Assembly: GCA_018659505.1 (NCBI GenBank)
Contig: JABJMI010000428.1
Span: 1 to 8,966, forward strand
Length of the DNA stretch: 8,966 nucleotides
Origin: Planctomicrobium sp.
GTDB lineage: Bacteria; Planctomycetota; Planctomycetia; Planctomycetales; Planctomycetaceae
Direction: 5' to 3'
Shown here: positions 6,004 through 8,966 of the stretch, piece by piece
Position numbering within the stretch: position 1 is the first letter of the stretch
Layout: every line of letters begins with the position of its first letter
The notes under the pieces: model-generated
The model's database searches: none
Told to the model about the DNA's origin: nothing
The model's input: the letters and a program-made list of their open reading frames with translations, nothing else
Translations under genes and position numbers: made by a program

Positions 6004-7407
6004 CTAGACCAACTGAGGAATCGGAGAGGAATCAGTGATGGCTCGGGCGATCTCGGCAGGGATATCGGTACGGAGTCTGATTTCCGGGATGTTAAACAGG
6101 TGAGAGAAGATCGTCCCTAAAACTTGCTGACTGGTCACCTGCTGACCAATTGATTCACCAGCATGACGATCAGTTTCTCCAATGACCTGCCCCATCGGTA
6201 ACCCGCCGCCAGCGAAGGCGAGCGTACACAATCGTCCCCAATGATCTCGCCCCGCTTTTTTATTGATGCGCGGCGTACGACCGAACTCACCAGTGATGAC
6301 AAGTAGCACTTTGTCGCTGAGCCCTCGGTCTTCGAGATCTTCCAGAAATGCTGAGGCAGCCTTATCGACCGCTGGACCGAGTAACGGCATGCCATCGTTA
6401 ATTCCGAAAGCATTCCCGTGCATGTCCCAGCCTGAACTCGTGACCGTCACAAATCGACAGTCTGATTCGATTAACCGTCGAGCGAGCAACATTTGTCGTC
6501 CCAGTGCAACTGGAGATTGCCCCGGTACGTTGGCTTTCTTCTTTTGGATATGACGAGGAATTTTGAACTGACCGGTGTCGTAGCGATCAATCAATTCTTG
6601 AGGCTCGTCATCAATACGAAATGCCGAATCCATGCCACCCGCGATGACATCAAATGCTTGTTGTTGGTAGGAATTTGTTCCACTGATCTCATCATTTCTA
6701 TCGAAGTCTCTGCGATATCCATCTAACTGAGTGAGTAATGACTTGCGGTCACCGAGACGGTTGTCTGGTAAACGCAACTTCATGTTGTTGACGATTTCAC
6801 CTCCAGAACTTGGATCGAATGCACGATAGGCTGAAGGCAAGGTTCCGATCTCAGTCACACGGCTGACGTTCGCTCCGAATTTCTTGTACTTCTCACCGAT
6901 AGCACCTGGAGAAATGACAGCGTTTGTCGGTAGCCCGGTAACAGGGCTATTGGTCCCTGCGAGTCGAGCATAGACTGAACCAAGTTGTGCGCCGGTCGGG
7001 TTTCCTCCTGCCATCACATGCTTCGCTGCGGTGGCATGACTTCCGATACCATGTCGATAACAGCGAACAATTGCCATGCGGTCCGCAAGCGATGCAAGCT
7101 GAGGAAAGTGACTTCCGAAGGTGACCCCTGGGATCGAAGTTTTCGTTTCCCCAAACATCGCACGGTATTCGCTTGGTGCGGACATCTTGGGATCAAAAGT
7201 TTCGATGTGAGTCGGACCACCCTGAAGATTCAAGACCACAACTGCCTTGTCACGAAGAATCGAATTACCGTTTCCTGCCAAAGCTTGTGCTCGGAATAAA
7301 TCGGCAAGAGTCAGTCCTCCGATCCCGAGTGTCCCAACTCGCAATAATTCGCGACGTGTGACACCTTCGCATGTAAGATTTCTACCGGGGGCAACAAGAC
7401 TGAGCAT
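6004..7407 (-). CDS. DUF1501 domain-containing protein, Tat-exported
   Basis: 467 residues. The ATG at 7405-7407 has a strong Shine-Dalgarno (AGGAG at 7414-7418, 6-base spacing), which fixes the start. Residues 17-43 are a twin-arginine signal (TRRELLRVGTLGIGG), so the protein is folded before export. The DUF1501 (PF07394) landmarks appear in order: VVVLNLQGGPTHIETFDPK (56-74), HGIGSHATA (119-127), GWDMHGN (326-332), TGEFGRTPRIN (372-382) and GRDHWG (386-391). The family is related to the sulfatase/alkaline phosphatase superfamily, and the D and H residues in these motifs are likely metal ligands. The true substrate is not known. Length is normal and all motifs are intact, so it should be functional. 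In Planctomycetes DUF1501 genes usually sit beside a DUF1549/DUF1553 cytochrome-type gene; none is present here. The 198-base gap to the lipoprotein gene implies its own promoter. Confidence 0.95.
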   Translation of the reverse strand: MLSLVAPGRNLTCEGVTRRELLRVGTLGIGGLTLADLFRAQALAGNGNSILRDKAVVVLNLQGGPTHIETFDPKMSAPSEYRAMFGETKTSIPGVTFGSHFPQLASLADRMAIVRCYRHGIGSHATAAKHVMAGGNPTGAQLGSVYARLAGTNSPVTGLPTNAVISPGAIGEKYKKFGANVSRVTEIGTLPSAYRAFDPSSGGEIVNNMKLRLPDNRLGDRKSLLTQLDGYRRDFDRNDEISGTNSYQQQAFDVIAGGMDSAFRIDDEPQELIDRYDTGQFKIPRHIQKKKANVPGQSPVALGRQMLLARRLIESDCRFVTVTSSGWDMHGNAFGINDGMPLLGPAVDKAASAFLEDLEDRGLSDKVLLVITGEFGRTPRINKKAGRDHWGRLCTLAFAGGGLPMGQVIGETDRHAGESIGQQVTSQQVLGTIFSHLFNIPEIRLRTDIPAEIARAITDSSPIPQLV

Positions 7408-7437
7408 TCGCTTCTCCTGAGAGATAAGTTATCACTT

Positions 7438-7466
7438 ATTCTTAACAATCTGCCATGAATTGTCGA
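7438..7466 (-). promoter_or_regulatory. Possible promoter of the DUF1501 gene
   Basis: Read on the minus strand, TCGACA (7461-7466; 5 of 6 to TTGACA) is followed after 17 bases by AAGAAT (7438-7443; 4 of 6 to TATAAT). This is 31 bases before the start codon. A small dyad, ATAAGT then TATC then ACTTAT (7424-7439), lies just downstream and overlaps the -10, where an operator could act. Both hexamers are imperfect. Confidence 0.25.
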
Positions 7467-7605
7467 CCCGTATCAGAGTGATTATGCCTAATCGGTAGGG
7501 TGGCTCACGTGCTTACTGCCTGTTTTTTTGTCCAACTTAACTTCGCCGGATGCCACTGAATTAAGAAATTTGATGCTGACGTCTGACATTAATTCCCTGT
7601 CCACT

Positions 7606-8871
7606 TCAAATGGTCAGCAACGGAATCTGGGCTCCGCCACCTGCTCGGATTTCTAGGTTAAAGAGTTCCAGGAGCAAGTTGAACGTTCGCTTCGATTCGA
7701 TGTCGCTTTCATCGATGTAAAACCAATGCTCGTTGTGCTTGATTGATACTGCCGAGCCACGGGGGCGAATCTTGCTTGTCTGCACGCGAAACAAATCGTG
7801 GAAAATTTCCTGCCAGTCAAACGGGCAGTTTGTTGCTGGTTGAATTGTTTGCCTGACGATCCCTTTTTTAATATGAGAATCAGGAACTTCGACGGGCTGT
7901 GAGAGGAAATGCATGATCTCTTTGAGAGACCGCGTGCTCACAATTAATTCATTTCGCAAAGCAACGTCTACGTTCGGTGATCTGCGACTGTGCGGACGTG
8001 CAAGTTGACCATCCGAATCACGACTCACCTGAAACTCTTTAAGTTCAGGATCCAATTCAAGCGTACTACAGATTTCCTGAACTTCGAAGCTCTCATCTGC
8101 ATATTTCGCGAACCGCAGAATTTTATCCGGTGACTTGATTTCGTTTTTCCAAAGTGTGGCTGATTTATTGTCTGCGGAAACATGAAATCGATACCCTTTT
8201 TCAACTGCAAGAATTTGAGACTCACCATCGATCTGTTCGATTGGAATTGGATCGCCGACTTGAACTGCTTCATCTGTCACGACCTTTTTGTAGGCGAATT
8301 CAAATGAATGGTCATCAACTTGCAAAGCTCTCATCATTTCAGTGAAGTATTTGAATTCTTCATAGATCGGTTGATACTTTGGGGTTGGACCACCTGCAGA
8401 GATTGCGTTTTCCACGTCGTTAATATTGTGTACAGTGAGCATCAATACACGATCGATTCGCCATCCTTTCGATGCCAATAACTCGATTGTTTCAGATCGA
8501 ATCGGTGAGAGAAGTCGCCGATTAAACTCTTGTTCCTGCTCTGGGGCGTAGACAATCGTTGGTTTTGACTGCATGCCCATCCCCAGAAATGATGGAATAT
8601 TTGGATTTCCATCGCTCCATGTCCCAGCGAGGTCCAAATCGTAGCTGTACTGCCCGGTGATACTGGGGATTCGCATGAATTCGACCGACTGGTCGTACCG
8701 CATTCGTACCAGATTCAATAGCAATTCTTCACGTGCGGTTTTTTGCACGGCCCTGTTGTAGTTCGTTCGGCTATGCCGCAAACTGCCCGGTCCCAACAGA
8801 CATCCTGAGAGAGGTAAAGAGAGCGCAAAGAGTACACAAATTACGAAATGGAATGTAAATGACCGTCGCAT
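7606..8871 (-). CDS. Conserved lipoprotein of unknown function
   Basis: 421 residues, ATG at 8869-8871, without a clear Shine-Dalgarno. Residues 1-23 are a lipoprotein signal peptide ending in the lipobox LSGC, so C24 should be lipidated; Leu follows at +2, which by the enterobacterial rule points to the outer membrane. Two segments are characteristic of an uncharacterised lipoprotein family I recall from Proteobacteria and Planctomycetes: RTNYNRAVQKTAREELLLNL (35-54) followed by VRMRYDQSVEFMRIPSITGQY, and near the C-terminus HWFYIDESDIESKRTFNLLL (382-401) followed by ELFNLEIRAGG and PLLTI. The middle part looks mixed alpha/beta with no motif I can name. Function is unknown; a cell-envelope role is inferred only from the anchor. 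It is the first gene of its strand within the window, with about 95 bases of A+T-rich leader upstream. A 198-base gap separates it from the DUF1501 gene. Confidence 0.85.
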   Translation of the reverse strand: MRRSFTFHFVICVLFALSLPLSGCLLGPGSLRHSRTNYNRAVQKTAREELLLNLVRMRYDQSVEFMRIPSITGQYSYDLDLAGTWSDGNPNIPSFLGMGMQSKPTIVYAPEQEQEFNRRLLSPIRSETIELLASKGWRIDRVLMLTVHNINDVENAISAGGPTPKYQPIYEEFKYFTEMMRALQVDDHSFEFAYKKVVTDEAVQVGDPIPIEQIDGESQILAVEKGYRFHVSADNKSATLWKNEIKSPDKILRFAKYADESFEVQEICSTLELDPELKEFQVSRDSDGQLARPHSRRSPNVDVALRNELIVSTRSLKEIMHFLSQPVEVPDSHIKKGIVRQTIQPATNCPFDWQEIFHDLFRVQTSKIRPRGSAVSIKHNEHWFYIDESDIESKRTFNLLLELFNLEIRAGGGAQIPLLTI

Positions 8872-8966
8872 GAGTCAACTTGACATGTTTTGTACGAATT
8901 GCCCTTTTAATTTTTATCGACTCGTTAGACCGAATACTTTTGCTAATCCCTATAACTAGAAGTACA

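Noticed and set aside
6985..7299. Plus-strand 104-codon open frame opposite DUF1501
   Set aside because: Antisense shadow of a well-supported family member.
7525..7532. T-run at 7525 as a terminator
   Set aside because: It is on the plus strand where no gene ends and has no stem before it; on the minus strand it is an A-run.

Overview
The window reads as a piece of a Planctomycetota chromosome (order Planctomycetales or close to it). The evidence is the gene content: a Tat-exported DUF1501 protein, a secreted PQQ-like beta-propeller protein opening with the planctomycetal DWPRWRGP motif, several exported proteins of unknown function, and generous intergenic spacing at moderate G+C. I saw no tRNA, rRNA, CRISPR array, transposase or phage gene.

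Layout. Positions 3-194 (+) hold the C-terminal end of a propeller-like protein (WD40/TolB-type SPDG motif). A 325-base gap follows, with a lone TATAAT box and a doubtful minus-strand ORF. Positions 520-1506 (+) encode a secreted protein of a conserved but uncharacterised family. It converges, 15 bases apart, on a minus-strand PQQ-like beta-propeller gene (about 1522-2770). The ATG-initiated signal peptide of that gene is out of frame with the mature protein, so the gene is either frameshifted or carries a sequence error. The region 2771-3049 holds possible promoter elements and a strong inverted repeat of the CGCAGAG type. Then come two closely spaced minus-strand genes: an ABC-2-type permease (3843-5315) and, 13 bases after its stop, a DUF3445 protein of the haem-dependent oxidative N-demethylase (HODM) family (3050-3829). 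An A+T-rich orphan gene (5401-5877) lies upstream of them. A perfect 15-bp hairpin (5931-5965) separates it from a DUF1501 gene (6004-7407). Last is a lipoprotein gene of a conserved unknown family (7606-8871). From 1522 onward every supported gene is on the minus strand.

How the genes may work together. The only pair whose spacing suggests co-expression is permease plus HODM-like enzyme; no ABC ATPase is visible in the window. The other genes look like separate units. Most products act at or beyond the cytoplasmic membrane: Sec-secreted (520-1506, and the propeller if its frame were intact), Tat-exported (DUF1501), lipid-anchored (7606-8871), and integral membrane (permease). No defence system or mobile cassette is evident. 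The most noteworthy items are the signal-peptide frameshift, the permease/HODM pair, and the secreted unknown protein with a conserved-looking E/H/H/E motif.
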